Shown: positions 34,372-42,811 of the stretch, piece by piece
Numbering within the stretch: position 1 is the first letter of the stretch
How the letters are laid out: each line of letters starts with the position of its first letter
Made by a program: the position numbers and the translations under genes
The notes under the pieces: generated by a model
Seen by the model: only the letters and a program-made list of their open reading frames with translations
Database searches by the model: none
What the model was told of the DNA's origin: nothing
From: SPCO01 sp964427285
GTDB taxonomy: Bacteria > Chloroflexota > Limnocylindria > Limnocylindrales > CSP1-4
Direction: 5' to 3'
Assembly: GCA_964427285.1 (NCBI GenBank)
Contig: CAYRTS010000001.1
Location: 1 to 64,000 of the forward strand
Length of the DNA stretch: 64,000 nucleotides

Positions 34372-35282
34372 GTCGAGACCGTGTCGCCGGTCGCGGCGTC
34401 AGGCGAACGCCTCCGCTGCCGGCCACGCCGATAGGCCAGCCCGGCGAGCAACATCGCCAGGATCGTCACGGCGAGCAACACGCTCGCGATGGCGTTCACT
34501 TCCGGGCTGATTCCACGACGGATGGAGGCGAACAGGTAGATCGGCACGGTCTGGTCCTGGCCACTCGTGAAGAAGGCGACGATGAAGTCGTCGAAGCTGA
34601 ATGTGAACGCCAGCAAGGCGCCGGAGACAATCGCCGGGAGCAGCTGCGGGAGGGTGACCTGGAGGAACGTTCGCCATGGGGTGGCGAACAGATCTTCCGA
34701 TGCCTCGACAAGCGTTCGGTCCATCCCGCGCAGCCGGGCCCGGACCAGGATCGTGACGATGGCCGTGGTGAACAGGGTATGGGCCGCAATGATGCTGGCG
34801 GTGCCAAGCCCCAGGTGCGGTGCGCTCTCACCGGCGACGTAGATGAGCCACGGGTTCAGCCAGTCGAACGCGAATACCAGGAAGATCAGTGACGCGATCC
34901 CGATCACGATGCCGGGCACGATGATGGCGACATAGGCCAGCAACTCCATCAGCCAGCGCAGGCGCGGCGGGAGTCGGTCCATGGCCAGGGCCGACGCCGT
35001 GCCCATGAAGGTCGCCAGAACGGCCGTCGTACCGGCAATCGTCAGGCTGTTGCGCAGCGCGTCCAACAGAAATCGGTCCGACCAGGCCGAGGCATACCAC
35101 TGGGTGGAAAAACCCTTCAGGTCGGTCACGTGGCTGCCGGCGTTGAAGCTGTAGATCACGACGATCGCGATCGGCAGGAACAGGAATACAAACACGAGCA
35201 CCGTATAGATCCGCGTCGCGCGATCGCCGAGGCGCTCCAGGCGAGCCGCGTGGAGGGCGGCGCGGAGGTCCAGCCCGGTCAT
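34368..35282 (-). CDS. ABC transporter permease, PotC type
   Basis: This 304-residue membrane subunit of a spermidine/putrescine-family (MOI) importer has six predicted helices. The EAA loop reads LVEASEDLFATPWRTFLQVTLPQLLPAIVSG, and FTFSFDDFIVAFFTSG is typical of PotC. The start is ATG 35282, 5 bp after the PotB-like stop; a much longer frame upstream crosses that gene and is a shadow. Neighbouring sugar or polyol enzymes suggest the cargo is not a polyamine. Confidence 0.9.
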   Translation of the reverse strand: MTGLDLRAALHAARLERLGDRATRIYTVLVFVFLFLPIAIVVIYSFNAGSHVTDLKGFSTQWYASAWSDRFLLDALRNSLTIAGTTAVLATFMGTASALAMDRLPPRLRWLMELLAYVAIIVPGIVIGIASLIFLVFAFDWLNPWLIYVAGESAPHLGLGTASIIAAHTLFTTAIVTILVRARLRGMDRTLVEASEDLFATPWRTFLQVTLPQLLPAIVSGALLAFTFSFDDFIVAFFTSGQDQTVPIYLFASIRRGISPEVNAIASVLLAVTILAMLLAGLAYRRGRQRRRSPDAATGDTVST

Positions 35283-35287
35283 GCCGG

Positions 35288-36175
35288 TCACAGCAGGCTC
35301 GCTTCCCGACCGACCCGGACGAGCCGCCGTGAGACGGCGAGATAGCCTGCCACAAGCGCGATCATCCCGGCCACGAATACGCTCGCGAGCGCCGATCCGA
35401 ATGGCCAGTTCCGACTCTGCAGGAAGAGATCGGCGAGGGCGTTGCCAAGGAAGTAGGTCTTCCCGCCGCCCAGGAGAATCGGGATCAGATACTCGCCCAT
35501 GATCGGGATGAACACGAGGACGATACCCGACAGGATGCCGGGCGCCGCAAGGGGCAGGACAATCTGCCGGATCGTGGCGACGGGTCCGGCCCCCAGGTCG
35601 CGCGAGGCCTCCATGAATGAACGATCGAGGCGCTCCAGGCTGACGTACATCGGCAGGACCATCAGCGGCAAGTAGTTGTAGACGATGCCCAGCGACACCG
35701 CGAAGGGCGTGTTCAGCAGCTGGACCTCCCCGAACCCAATCCAGCCCAGGATCCGTGGGACGCCGTTGGCGCCCAGCAGCGTCATCCACGCGTAGGTACG
35801 GATCAGGAAGCTGGTCCAGAACGGGACAACGACGAGTGCGATCAGCACGAGCTTCCAGCTGCCGGTGACCTTGAGTGCCAGGGTATACGCCACCGGGAAG
35901 GCGACGAGCAGGCAGATGACCGTGTTGAGTGCGGCCAGGCCCAGGGTATTGGTGAGTGGCGTGATCCTCGTCGTGAGGTTGGCGTACTGCTCGAGGGTCA
36001 GCGCCGGGGTGTAGCCGCCATTGGGCGATCGCTCGCCCACGGAGATGACGGCCAGCACGACCAGCGGCGCGATCAGGAAACCGACATACCACAGCGCCGC
36101 GGGTACGACGAGCAGGGCAGCAAGGCCACGCCGCCCGGCGTGGCCTTGCGCAGCCGCCCTGCTCGTCGTCGTCAT
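35288..36175 (-). CDS. ABC transporter permease, PotB type
   Basis: This 295-residue partner permease of the same importer has six helices beginning at about residue 18. The EAA loop reads FMEASRDLGAGPVATIRQIVLPLAAPGI, and the PotB-like segment is IPIMGEYLIPILLGGGKTYFLGNAL. It lies 7 bp after the binding-protein gene and 5 bp before PotC. No PotA ATPase gene occurs in the operon. Confidence 0.91.
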   Translation of the reverse strand: MTTTSRAAAQGHAGRRGLAALLVVPAALWYVGFLIAPLVVLAVISVGERSPNGGYTPALTLEQYANLTTRITPLTNTLGLAALNTVICLLVAFPVAYTLALKVTGSWKLVLIALVVVPFWTSFLIRTYAWMTLLGANGVPRILGWIGFGEVQLLNTPFAVSLGIVYNYLPLMVLPMYVSLERLDRSFMEASRDLGAGPVATIRQIVLPLAAPGILSGIVLVFIPIMGEYLIPILLGGGKTYFLGNALADLFLQSRNWPFGSALASVFVAGMIALVAGYLAVSRRLVRVGREASLL

Positions 36176-36182
36176 CTGGGGG

Positions 36183-37367
36183 TCAGGCGGATGCCTTGAT
36201 GCGCGCCCAGGTTTCGGCCCGCTCGGGACTGTTGTACGTGGCGTTGACGGCGTACTCCAGCTTCACCAGGGAGTCGGCGCTCGGGTAGATAACCGGGTTG
36301 TTCTTGATCGCGTCGGTGAGGAGCGCGGTCGCCTTGTCGTTGGCGTGCGGGAACAGGCAGAACTCCGTCTCGGCCGCGGCCTGCTCCGGCTGGGTGATGT
36401 AGTTGAGGAAGGCGTACGCGGCGTTCTTGTGCGGTGCGTCCGCGGCCACGGTGTAGCTGTCGATCCACAGCTCACCACCATCCCCGGCGACGACGTAGCG
36501 GGCGTCCGCGTTGTCGCGGCTCACCTGGACACCGTCACCGGTCCACGCGATGGTCAGCCACGTGTCCAGCGCGCGCAACGCCGGCTGTACGTCCGACGAG
36601 ATCGCGAACAGCCTGGGCTTGAGCGCGATGAGCATCGCCTCGACGCTGGCCATCTCCGTCGGGTCGATGGTGTTCAGCGAGTAGCCCATGGCCACGGCCG
36701 CAGAGCCGAACGAGCTGATCTGATGGTCCACGATCTGGGCCTTGCCCTCGTACGTCGTGCCCGCCAGGTCAAAAAACTGCTCCCAGGTGGTGAGATCCTG
36801 AGTCACCTTGGAGCTGCGATAGGCGATGCCGGTCGTGCCCCAGTTCTTGGGCAGGGAGTGCTTGTTGCCCTTGTCGAACGCCTGGTCCATGAACCGCGCG
36901 TTCCAGTCGGCCCTCACGAAGTCGGGCATCCTGGCGTAGTCGAGCGGCTCGATCAGACTGTCTGCCACCCAGCCCTCGATCGCGTAGTTCGACGGTACGA
37001 CGACATCGATGCCGGAATTGCCAGCCCGGATCTTGGCTTCCATCTCCTCGGTCGATCCGTAGACACCGACGTTGATCGCAACACCGGTCGACGCCGTGAA
37101 GCCGTCCAGGACCTCCTGGCTGTGATAGTTCCCCCAGGTCGCGAGATTGAGGGTGTTACCGAGACTGCTCCCGCCTCCCGCACTCGACGCCGCAGCCGAG
37201 GGGGCTGTGGTCGCCGCGGGTGCCGGGGCGCAGGCGGCCAACGCCATGGCACCCAGGCCAGCGCCAGAGCCGATCAGAAAATGTCGCCGAGAAATCCGGC
37301 GCTCGATCGCGAGGCGCGTGATTGCGGCGGAATCCCACCGCTGAGCCGGGTCACGTCGGTTCGTCAT
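36183..37367 (-). CDS. PotD-like ABC transporter substrate-binding lipoprotein (Tat signal)
   Basis: This 394-residue receptor has a twin-arginine signal (SRRHFLIG, Arg27-Arg28) followed by a lipobox ending at Cys46, so it is probably exported folded and lipid-anchored. The mature part begins NTLNLATWGNYHSQEVLDGF, typical of the PotD/PotF fold, with the GIDVVVPSNYAIEGWV segment. AGGAAGGA precedes the ATG; the frame to 37592 overlaps the next gene and is not used. Ligand unknown. Confidence 0.88.
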   Translation of the reverse strand: MTNRRDPAQRWDSAAITRLAIERRISRRHFLIGSGAGLGAMALAACAPAPAATTAPSAAASSAGGGSSLGNTLNLATWGNYHSQEVLDGFTASTGVAINVGVYGSTEEMEAKIRAGNSGIDVVVPSNYAIEGWVADSLIEPLDYARMPDFVRADWNARFMDQAFDKGNKHSLPKNWGTTGIAYRSSKVTQDLTTWEQFFDLAGTTYEGKAQIVDHQISSFGSAAVAMGYSLNTIDPTEMASVEAMLIALKPRLFAISSDVQPALRALDTWLTIAWTGDGVQVSRDNADARYVVAGDGGELWIDSYTVAADAPHKNAAYAFLNYITQPEQAAAETEFCLFPHANDKATALLTDAIKNNPVIYPSADSLVKLEYAVNATYNSPERAETWARIKASA

Positions 37368-37434
37368 CGTTCCTTCCTCCTGGGTCCGGGTCGCACCCGG
37401 GTCCTCGATCATTCGGGTCTGTCCGTGCGGTCGT

Positions 37435-38157
37435 CTACGCGTCGTCGACCACCACCTCCCTCCCGGCTGCGGCTCGGGTGAGCTCGAGCGCGCACGCGAC
37501 CTGCTCACGGATGGATGGGCCGGCAGGCAATCTGCGGTCGAAGATGGCACCACCGATGGTGTACGCCCAGGCGCCGGCGCGGGCCAGGGCATTGATCCGT
37601 GCCACGGAGTCGACGCTGCCGGCCGCGATCACGGGGCCCGCGGAGGCGTGAACCACGCTACGGACGAGCAGCGGGACATCGCCGTCCCAGCGGTAGGCCA
37701 GGAGGTCCAGCCCATCGACGCCCTCCCGCGCCGTCAGATCGCGGGCACTCGCCGAAATCTCCTCGATCGTCCCCTCGAGGATGCTCGGATGACCGACGAC
37801 GCGGCCCGGAAACGGACAGTACCGCGGACGCCCGGGCGTGCCCGGCGGACCGATTCTGTCGAGAATGGCCAGTGCCGCGTCCGGATGGGTCCCGCCGAGC
37901 AGCCAGTCGACCCCGATCTCGAGTGACGCCTCCACGCTGCGGATCTCATCCTCGGCGCGTTCCGACACGACTTCGAGGAATACCTCTCGGCCGTCCGCAC
38001 GCATGGCCGAGGCCAGGTCGCCCAGCCGAGCGGTCGGCAGGCCGACGTCCTTGAACCCGACATAGCGCACGCTGGTGTCGCGGATGTCGGCGTAGACGTC
38101 CATGGCGTCCGCGACGGTCCGGTCGTGGTGAGTCAGCATGAAGATGAACTCGAGCAC
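37435..38157 (-). CDS. HisA/TrpF-like TIM-barrel protein, unknown function
   Basis: This 240-residue single-domain (beta/alpha)8 protein has a C-terminal phosphate-binding signature (PVIAAGSVDSVARI followed by GAWAYTIGGAIFD), like HisA, TrpF and related aldolase-type barrels. Other conserved-looking parts are VGFKDVGLPTARLGDLASAM and PGRVVGHPSILEGTIEEI. The GTG start has AAGGAGG at 5 bp. It lies between the HAD phosphatase and the importer genes, so it probably isomerises or cleaves a phosphorylated intermediate of the pathway. The exact reaction is not known to me. Confidence 0.7.
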   Translation of the reverse strand: MLEFIFMLTHHDRTVADAMDVYADIRDTSVRYVGFKDVGLPTARLGDLASAMRADGREVFLEVVSERAEDEIRSVEASLEIGVDWLLGGTHPDAALAILDRIGPPGTPGRPRYCPFPGRVVGHPSILEGTIEEISASARDLTAREGVDGLDLLAYRWDGDVPLLVRSVVHASAGPVIAAGSVDSVARINALARAGAWAYTIGGAIFDRRLPAGPSIREQVACALELTRAAAGREVVVDDA

Positions 38158-38167
38158 GTCAGCCTCC

Positions 38168-39022
38168 TTATCCCGGCGGGACGGAGCGACCCGGGTCGCC
38201 CGGCAGAATATCGGCGATACGGTCGAGGATGAAGTCCGGCAGTATGGTCGCGGCTGTCAGGGAATTGACCGTCGTCGCCCCGGTCAGGACAAGCGCCGAG
38301 ACCATCCCTGCTTCGTGCGCCATTCGAACGTCGGTCAGCAATCGATCGCCGACGAGGATCGTGTCGCTCGCCGACAGGGCGAGACGGTCCAGGAGCGCCG
38401 CGGCCATGTGTGGAGACGGCTTGCCGACGATCGCCTCCGCTCGTTCGCCGGTGGACGCCTCGATCGCGGCCAGCATCGCAGCACAATCGGGCAGGTCGCC
38501 GTCCGGCGTCGGGCAGAACGGATCCGGGTTCGTGGCCACGATGCGAGCGCCGGCGCGAACGGCCCGGAACGCCGCGACAAGCTTGGCGTAGTCGAACGAG
38601 CGGTCCCACGCGACCACCACGACGTCGGCGTCAGTCGGGTCGTCCAGCGCGGGATCCAGGACCGTGTAACCGGCGTCACGAAGCATTCCCGAGAGGAGCG
38701 GCTCGGTGATCGGAAGGATCCGGGCGCCACTGGCATTGCGGGCCAGGTAGCGCAGCAGCGAGTCGGTCGAGGAGACCACCGCCGACGCGGTTGCTGGAAT
38801 GCCAAGGTCCGTCAGCTTGGCGGCGTACGCGGCCGGCGTGTCGAGGGGCTTGTTGGTCAGGAACGCGACCCTAGCCCCGCTCGCGCGAACGGCTGCGACC
38901 GTTTCCGCCGCACCGGGAAGAAGGCGGTCGCCAAGATAGAGGGTTCCATCCAGATCGAAGACATACCCGCCGAAGAATCGGGGCGGGCGACGCCGGGCTG
39001 CGGTGGGTCGCAGATCGGTCAT
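38168..39022 (-). CDS. HAD superfamily phosphatase, NagD type
   Basis: This 284-residue HAD-IIA phosphatase has the nucleophile motif YVFDLDGTLYLGDRLLPGA, motif II FLTNKP, and the C-terminal VGKPSPHMAAALL and VGDRLLTDVRMAHEAGM acidic motif. Such enzymes dephosphorylate sugar, glycerol or nucleotide phosphates. The ATG at 39022 overlaps the dehydrogenase stop by 4 bp (ATGA). In this operon it may remove phosphate from a product of the kinase/dehydrogenase steps or act as a detoxifying phosphatase. Confidence 0.88.
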   Translation of the reverse strand: MTDLRPTAARRRPPRFFGGYVFDLDGTLYLGDRLLPGAAETVAAVRASGARVAFLTNKPLDTPAAYAAKLTDLGIPATASAVVSSTDSLLRYLARNASGARILPITEPLLSGMLRDAGYTVLDPALDDPTDADVVVVAWDRSFDYAKLVAAFRAVRAGARIVATNPDPFCPTPDGDLPDCAAMLAAIEASTGERAEAIVGKPSPHMAAALLDRLALSASDTILVGDRLLTDVRMAHEAGMVSALVLTGATTVNSLTAATILPDFILDRIADILPGDPGRSVPPG

Positions 39023-40449
39023 CGGCCGTTCTCCATGATCCCCGACCGGCTGAGCAACTCGTCCACCGTTGCGTTGTCCCAATCCCCGGCGAAGAAGCGC
39101 AGGTCAGCCACGGTGAACCGATCGCGCATCAGCGGGAGGGCGCGAAGCGCCCAGATCACCACCTCAGGTGGCGGACACGGCTCGAGCGATGCAACACGGG
39201 TCGCCGCGCCTGCGTCCCGCAGGGCGCAAGACAGCCGCTCCGGCGTGGCAACGAGGTCGCGGAGGGCGGTCCGATGCGCTTCCCAACCCGCCGCCAGGGC
39301 TTCGACCCTGGAGCGTTGGGCGTGCCAGCGCTCCAACTTGCGGCCGACGTCGCGCCAGCACTCGTCGGCCATCCGGCCGCTTGGGTCCAGCGGGTCAAAC
39401 GTGGCGCGGACGCGGCGCTCGACCTGATCCGCAGGCGGGAACGCCGTGTCCCGCAGGAGATGAGCTGGATTGAGGTGGTCCAACGTGTCGTGCCAGACCG
39501 TCGCTGCGAGGATGCTGGCCACGCCGACCTGCGCGCCGTGGAACGCCAGGGGCCGACCGGCCCGTTGCGCCGCCATGTCCAGCAGGTGGCTGAGCAGGTG
39601 CTCCGTGCCCGAGAGCGGCGCAGTCCGGCCGGCCACACCCATCGCGATGCCGGTGAGGGTCATCCGCGTCGCCAGCTCGGCCAGCATCGTGGGGTCGTTG
39701 GCCCGGACCCGGGCCGCGCCATCAAGCAGACCCTCCGCGCCGTGACGGAAGAGGTCAACGATCCCAGGGTCGAAGTCGTCGGCGAGCCCAACCGCGCTGG
39801 CGAGATACCAGTCCGCCGGTGCCGTGAACATCGAACACAGCTCGCCGAAGCCAGCTCGGTTCATGGCCGGCGGAGCGTCCGCCAGCACCTCGAGATCCAC
39901 GATGAGGGTGTCGGGCCAACGCGACGGCATGGTGCGTTTCACCCCATCTCGAGACAGCACCGCCATGTCGTCGGAGAACGCATTGACTGACACCGCGGTC
40001 TGGACGACGACAAAGGGGACGCCACCGGCGCGGTGCGAGGCGTCCTTAGCGATATCCGTGATCGTCCCCGAGCCCACGGACACCACGCAGCCGGCCCCGA
40101 TGATGGCAGCATCCGCCTGGGCGAGGGCGGCCCCGTCGGCATGGAGTTCGGCACCGTCCGCCCGGATCACCACCAGTCGCGTTTCGAAACGGGCGGACAG
40201 CATGGCCGCGACCAGGGCCTTGAGGTCGGCGCCGTCGCGACGGATGGCTGTCGCGTCCACGATCAGGACGACTGGTCCCGGGCGACGGACAGCAGCAACG
40301 TCATCAGGCAGGGCGGCCAGTGCATTCGAGGCGATCCGCACCGTGCCAAGGCCGATCGGTTTCCGCGTGGGGCCATCAGGTTCGGTCAGAAGCCGACGGC
40401 GCAGACCATTCAGGTCCGTGGGATCCGGGAGCGCGATCCGTCCGGTCAT
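39019..40449 (-). CDS. Iron-containing dehydrogenase, sn-glycerol-1-phosphate dehydrogenase (EgsA/AraM)-like
   Basis: This 476-residue NAD(P)-dependent polyol or polyol-phosphate dehydrogenase has the NAD loop CVVSVGSGTITDIAKDASH, the PFVVVQTAVSVNAFSD segment, and metal-binding His residues in GTEHLLSHLLDM and AFHGAQVGVAS, as in glycerol-1-phosphate dehydrogenases. It is about 80-120 residues longer than EgsA/AraM, the extra mainly C-terminal. The ATG overlaps the kinase stop by 4 bp. No archaeal-type lipid synthase is near, so a catabolic polyol-phosphate role is more likely than membrane-lipid synthesis. Confidence 0.85.
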   Translation of the reverse strand: MTGRIALPDPTDLNGLRRRLLTEPDGPTRKPIGLGTVRIASNALAALPDDVAAVRRPGPVVLIVDATAIRRDGADLKALVAAMLSARFETRLVVIRADGAELHADGAALAQADAAIIGAGCVVSVGSGTITDIAKDASHRAGGVPFVVVQTAVSVNAFSDDMAVLSRDGVKRTMPSRWPDTLIVDLEVLADAPPAMNRAGFGELCSMFTAPADWYLASAVGLADDFDPGIVDLFRHGAEGLLDGAARVRANDPTMLAELATRMTLTGIAMGVAGRTAPLSGTEHLLSHLLDMAAQRAGRPLAFHGAQVGVASILAATVWHDTLDHLNPAHLLRDTAFPPADQVERRVRATFDPLDPSGRMADECWRDVGRKLERWHAQRSRVEALAAGWEAHRTALRDLVATPERLSCALRDAGAATRVASLEPCPPPEVVIWALRALPLMRDRFTVADLRFFAGDWDNATVDELLSRSGIMENGR

Positions 40450-41963
40450 CCGCGCGCCAACGACCCGGCGGCCACGCCAGCCGCGCGGAACTCCGGCTCC
40501 ACCGCGTCGAACAGACGGCGATAGCGCCCGTAGGCTTCGTCGTAGGCCGCGCGGTTGGCCGGATCGGGTTCGAACACCGCGGGCTCCAAGGTGGTCAGGC
40601 GATCCACCGCCTCGTCGAGATCGCGGAAGATCCCGGCGCCCACGCCGGCCAGCATGGCTGCGCCGAGCGCCGTGGCCTCGGTGGTGGCCAGGACCCGGAC
40701 TGGGCGGCCCATCACGTCTGCCTTCATCTGGAGCCACAGCTGGCTTCGCGCCCCGCCGCCCACCACCCGGATCTCCTCCCCGGCGAGGCCAAGGGCATCG
40801 AGCCGGTCCACGATGTCCCGGACCGCGAAGGTGCAGCCTTCCAGCAACGCCCGGAACAAATGCGCCCGTCCATGGTTCAGCGACAAGCCGCCATACACCC
40901 CGCGCGCACGATCGTTCCAGCGCGGCGTCGTTGCCCCGGACAGCGTCGGCAGGAAGGTGACCCCGTCCGAGCCGGGCGTCGTGCCCGCACTCGCTTCGAG
41001 GTCGAGTTCGGCCGGTGAGGCGCCGCCGCCGATCGCCTCGCGAAACCAGCTGACGCTGCCACCGGATACGAAGCCCGGGTTCTCCACCAGCCAGACTCGC
41101 GGGTCGGCGTGGCCGTGCGTTTCCACGAGTCCGGTATGGTCGATGATGGCGCTGGTCGCCGCGACGCAGACCGGTTCGGCGGTGCCGGCAATATCCACGA
41201 CCACACCCGGCCGGATGCCGCCGGCGCCCAGGCACGCCCCATGCTCGTCACCGGTGCCGGTAACCACGCGCGTTGCGATCGTGAGCCCGAGCGCCTCGGC
41301 TGCCGGGCGCCGAAGCGGACCGACGACCTCTGCTGCGGCCGCAATCGTCCCAAGCCGCCGGACATCGATGCCGGTGAGATCGAGCATCCGAGGTGACCAA
41401 TCGCCGGTCGTGATGTCGTACAGGAGCGTGGACGAGGCGTTGGCGTGGTCAGTGACGTGCTCCCCCGTCATCCAGGCGACAAGCGAGCTGCCGGGGAGCA
41501 GGAGCGCGGCCGCGCGCTCGTACACGCTGCGGGCGCGTTCACGAAGCCAGAGAATCTTTGGGGCGACATGGGAGGCGTCTGTGTTGAGTCCGGTGATCCG
41601 CCTGATATCGTCCGGATCCAGCGATTCCCCGATCGCCCGGGTCTGGTCGGCGGCCCGTCTGTCCAGCCAGATGATGGCGGGCTGCAGCGGTTCCGCCTCC
41701 GCATCGATCGCGACCAGGCCGTCCACCTGCGCGGCAAGTCCCAACATGCCAACTGCCGCCGGCGTGACGCCAGCATCGCGCAGAAGCTGGCGGATCACAT
41801 GCCCAAGGGCAGCACGCCAATCGAGCGCGTTCTGCTGGGCCCAGCCCGGATGCGGGTACTGCACCTCGTAGGCGGCCGACGCCTGCGCCATGACCCGGCC
41901 CGCGGGATCGAGCAGCATTCCCTTGAGGCTCTGCGAACCAAGATCGCAGCCGATCGCATACAT
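40446..41963 (-). CDS. FGGY family carbohydrate kinase (xylulokinase-like)
   Basis: This 505-residue sugar or polyol kinase has the N-terminal phosphate loop AIGCDLGSQSLKGMLLD, the substrate region WLDRRAADQT, the second ATP motif DIAGTAEPVCVA, and the C-terminal adenosine motif EIRVVGGGARSQLWLQMKADVMG. It resembles xylulokinase, but substrate specificity in FGGY kinases is not readable from motifs alone. The ATG at 41963 begins the domain; 41981 is possible. It is the first gene of the operon and probably performs the first intracellular step on the imported polyol. Confidence 0.88.
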   Translation of the reverse strand: MYAIGCDLGSQSLKGMLLDPAGRVMAQASAAYEVQYPHPGWAQQNALDWRAALGHVIRQLLRDAGVTPAAVGMLGLAAQVDGLVAIDAEAEPLQPAIIWLDRRAADQTRAIGESLDPDDIRRITGLNTDASHVAPKILWLRERARSVYERAAALLLPGSSLVAWMTGEHVTDHANASSTLLYDITTGDWSPRMLDLTGIDVRRLGTIAAAAEVVGPLRRPAAEALGLTIATRVVTGTGDEHGACLGAGGIRPGVVVDIAGTAEPVCVAATSAIIDHTGLVETHGHADPRVWLVENPGFVSGGSVSWFREAIGGGASPAELDLEASAGTTPGSDGVTFLPTLSGATTPRWNDRARGVYGGLSLNHGRAHLFRALLEGCTFAVRDIVDRLDALGLAGEEIRVVGGGARSQLWLQMKADVMGRPVRVLATTEATALGAAMLAGVGAGIFRDLDEAVDRLTTLEPAVFEPDPANRAAYDEAYGRYRRLFDAVEPEFRAAGVAAGSLARG

Positions 41964-41990
41964 TCGGAGACCCGCCCCCATCAACGAACG

Positions 41991-42010
41991 GTCATCAGTC
42001 GTCTGATGAC
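41991..42010. promoter_or_regulatory. Perfect palindrome upstream of the FGGY-kinase operon (candidate GntR operator)
   Basis: GTCATCAG (41991-41998), spacer TCGT, and CTGATGAC (42003-42010) form a perfect 8+8 inverted repeat 28 bp before the kinase start and inside the 89-bp gap after ribF. Dyads of this size with GT...AC outer bases are typical of GntR-family operators, and the operon ends with a GntR gene. As RNA it could also form a hairpin terminating the ribF operon, but no T tract follows on the minus strand. Confidence 0.55.
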
Positions 42011-42052
42011 TTGAGGATACGACCGATCGCGCCGGTGTCAATGGACGTGGCG

Positions 42053-42802
42053 CTAGTCGCTGACGAACTCCAACGCGACTCGCCCTGACGCCTGCACGCC
42101 GCCGATGTGGACGCCACCACCGCGAATCTCGATCGTGCGATCCGCGGAGCCGATCCGCACGGCATAGCGGCCGTCAGGAGGCAGCGCAACGGGCAGCTCG
42201 AATGAGAGCATCGCGCCCGCGACGATCCCGGTCAGCGTCACGGGCCGTCCCAACAGGGCCGCGGCGGAGGCAAGATTCCCGGCCGCGATCTCGACGCGGA
42301 TCTCGGAACTGCGGACGGTGCGCCCATCGAGCGTGAACGGTGGGACCACGACGACCTCGAAGCCCAGTTCCTCACCGAGCCGCGCGAGGGCCTCGGGCGT
42401 GCCACGCCGCTCGTAGCCGAATGCGGCATCCGGCGTCATCAGGAAGCCCCGGAGTTCGACACGATGTCGGATCCGCTCGACAAAGGCGACGTAGGTCGTC
42501 TCGCGCAGGGCAAGATCGAAGTGCTGGACGACGGTGGCGGCCACGCCGGCTTCCTCCAGGCGGGCAAGACGCTCTGTTGGGTCCAACAGCAACGGTGGGG
42601 CGTGCCCGGTCAGGATCTCATCGGGATGGTGATCGAAGGTGATGACCGTTGGCCGGGCCGAGCGCGCCTCGGCGACAGTGACCAGGTGGCGGAGCAGGTA
42701 GTGGTGCCCGATATGGAGCCCGTCGAAGACGCCGATGGCCACGAACACCGGGCCGTGCTCAGCCGACAGTCGCTCGATCCCGTGGACGACCTGCATGCTC
42801 AA
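42053..42802 (-). CDS. ribF: RibF-like FAD synthetase with degenerate riboflavin-kinase domain
   Basis: This 249-residue protein has an N-terminal FMN adenylyltransferase domain with the nucleotide-binding VAIGVFDGLHIGHHYLL and later PDAAFGYERRGTPEAL and VRSSEIRVEIAAG motifs. The C-terminal riboflavin-kinase domain, normally about 125 residues with a GFPTAN motif, is reduced to about 60 residues, and the motif is absent (GAMLSFELPVALPPDGRYAVRIG). It is therefore probably FMN adenylyltransferase only. It follows truB by 9 bp, the usual order. The start is TTG 42802 or ATG 42796. Confidence 0.85.
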   Translation of the reverse strand: MSMQVVHGIERLSAEHGPVFVAIGVFDGLHIGHHYLLRHLVTVAEARSARPTVITFDHHPDEILTGHAPPLLLDPTERLARLEEAGVAATVVQHFDLALRETTYVAFVERIRHRVELRGFLMTPDAAFGYERRGTPEALARLGEELGFEVVVVPPFTLDGRTVRSSEIRVEIAAGNLASAAALLGRPVTLTGIVAGAMLSFELPVALPPDGRYAVRIGSADRTIEIRGGGVHIGGVQASGRVALEFVSD

Positions 42803-42811
42803 GGCGGGGGC

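Noticed and set aside
34368..36092. 574-codon frame spanning both Pot-type permease genes
   Set aside because: Its first half is an out-of-frame reading of the PotB-like gene. The true PotC-like start is the ATG at 35282, 5 bp after the PotB-like stop.
39019..40449. Archaeal-type ether lipid synthesis suggested by the glycerol-1-phosphate dehydrogenase homologue
   Set aside because: The neighbouring TIM barrel does not show the geranylgeranylglyceryl-phosphate synthase pattern, and kinase, phosphatase and importer genes point to catabolism.
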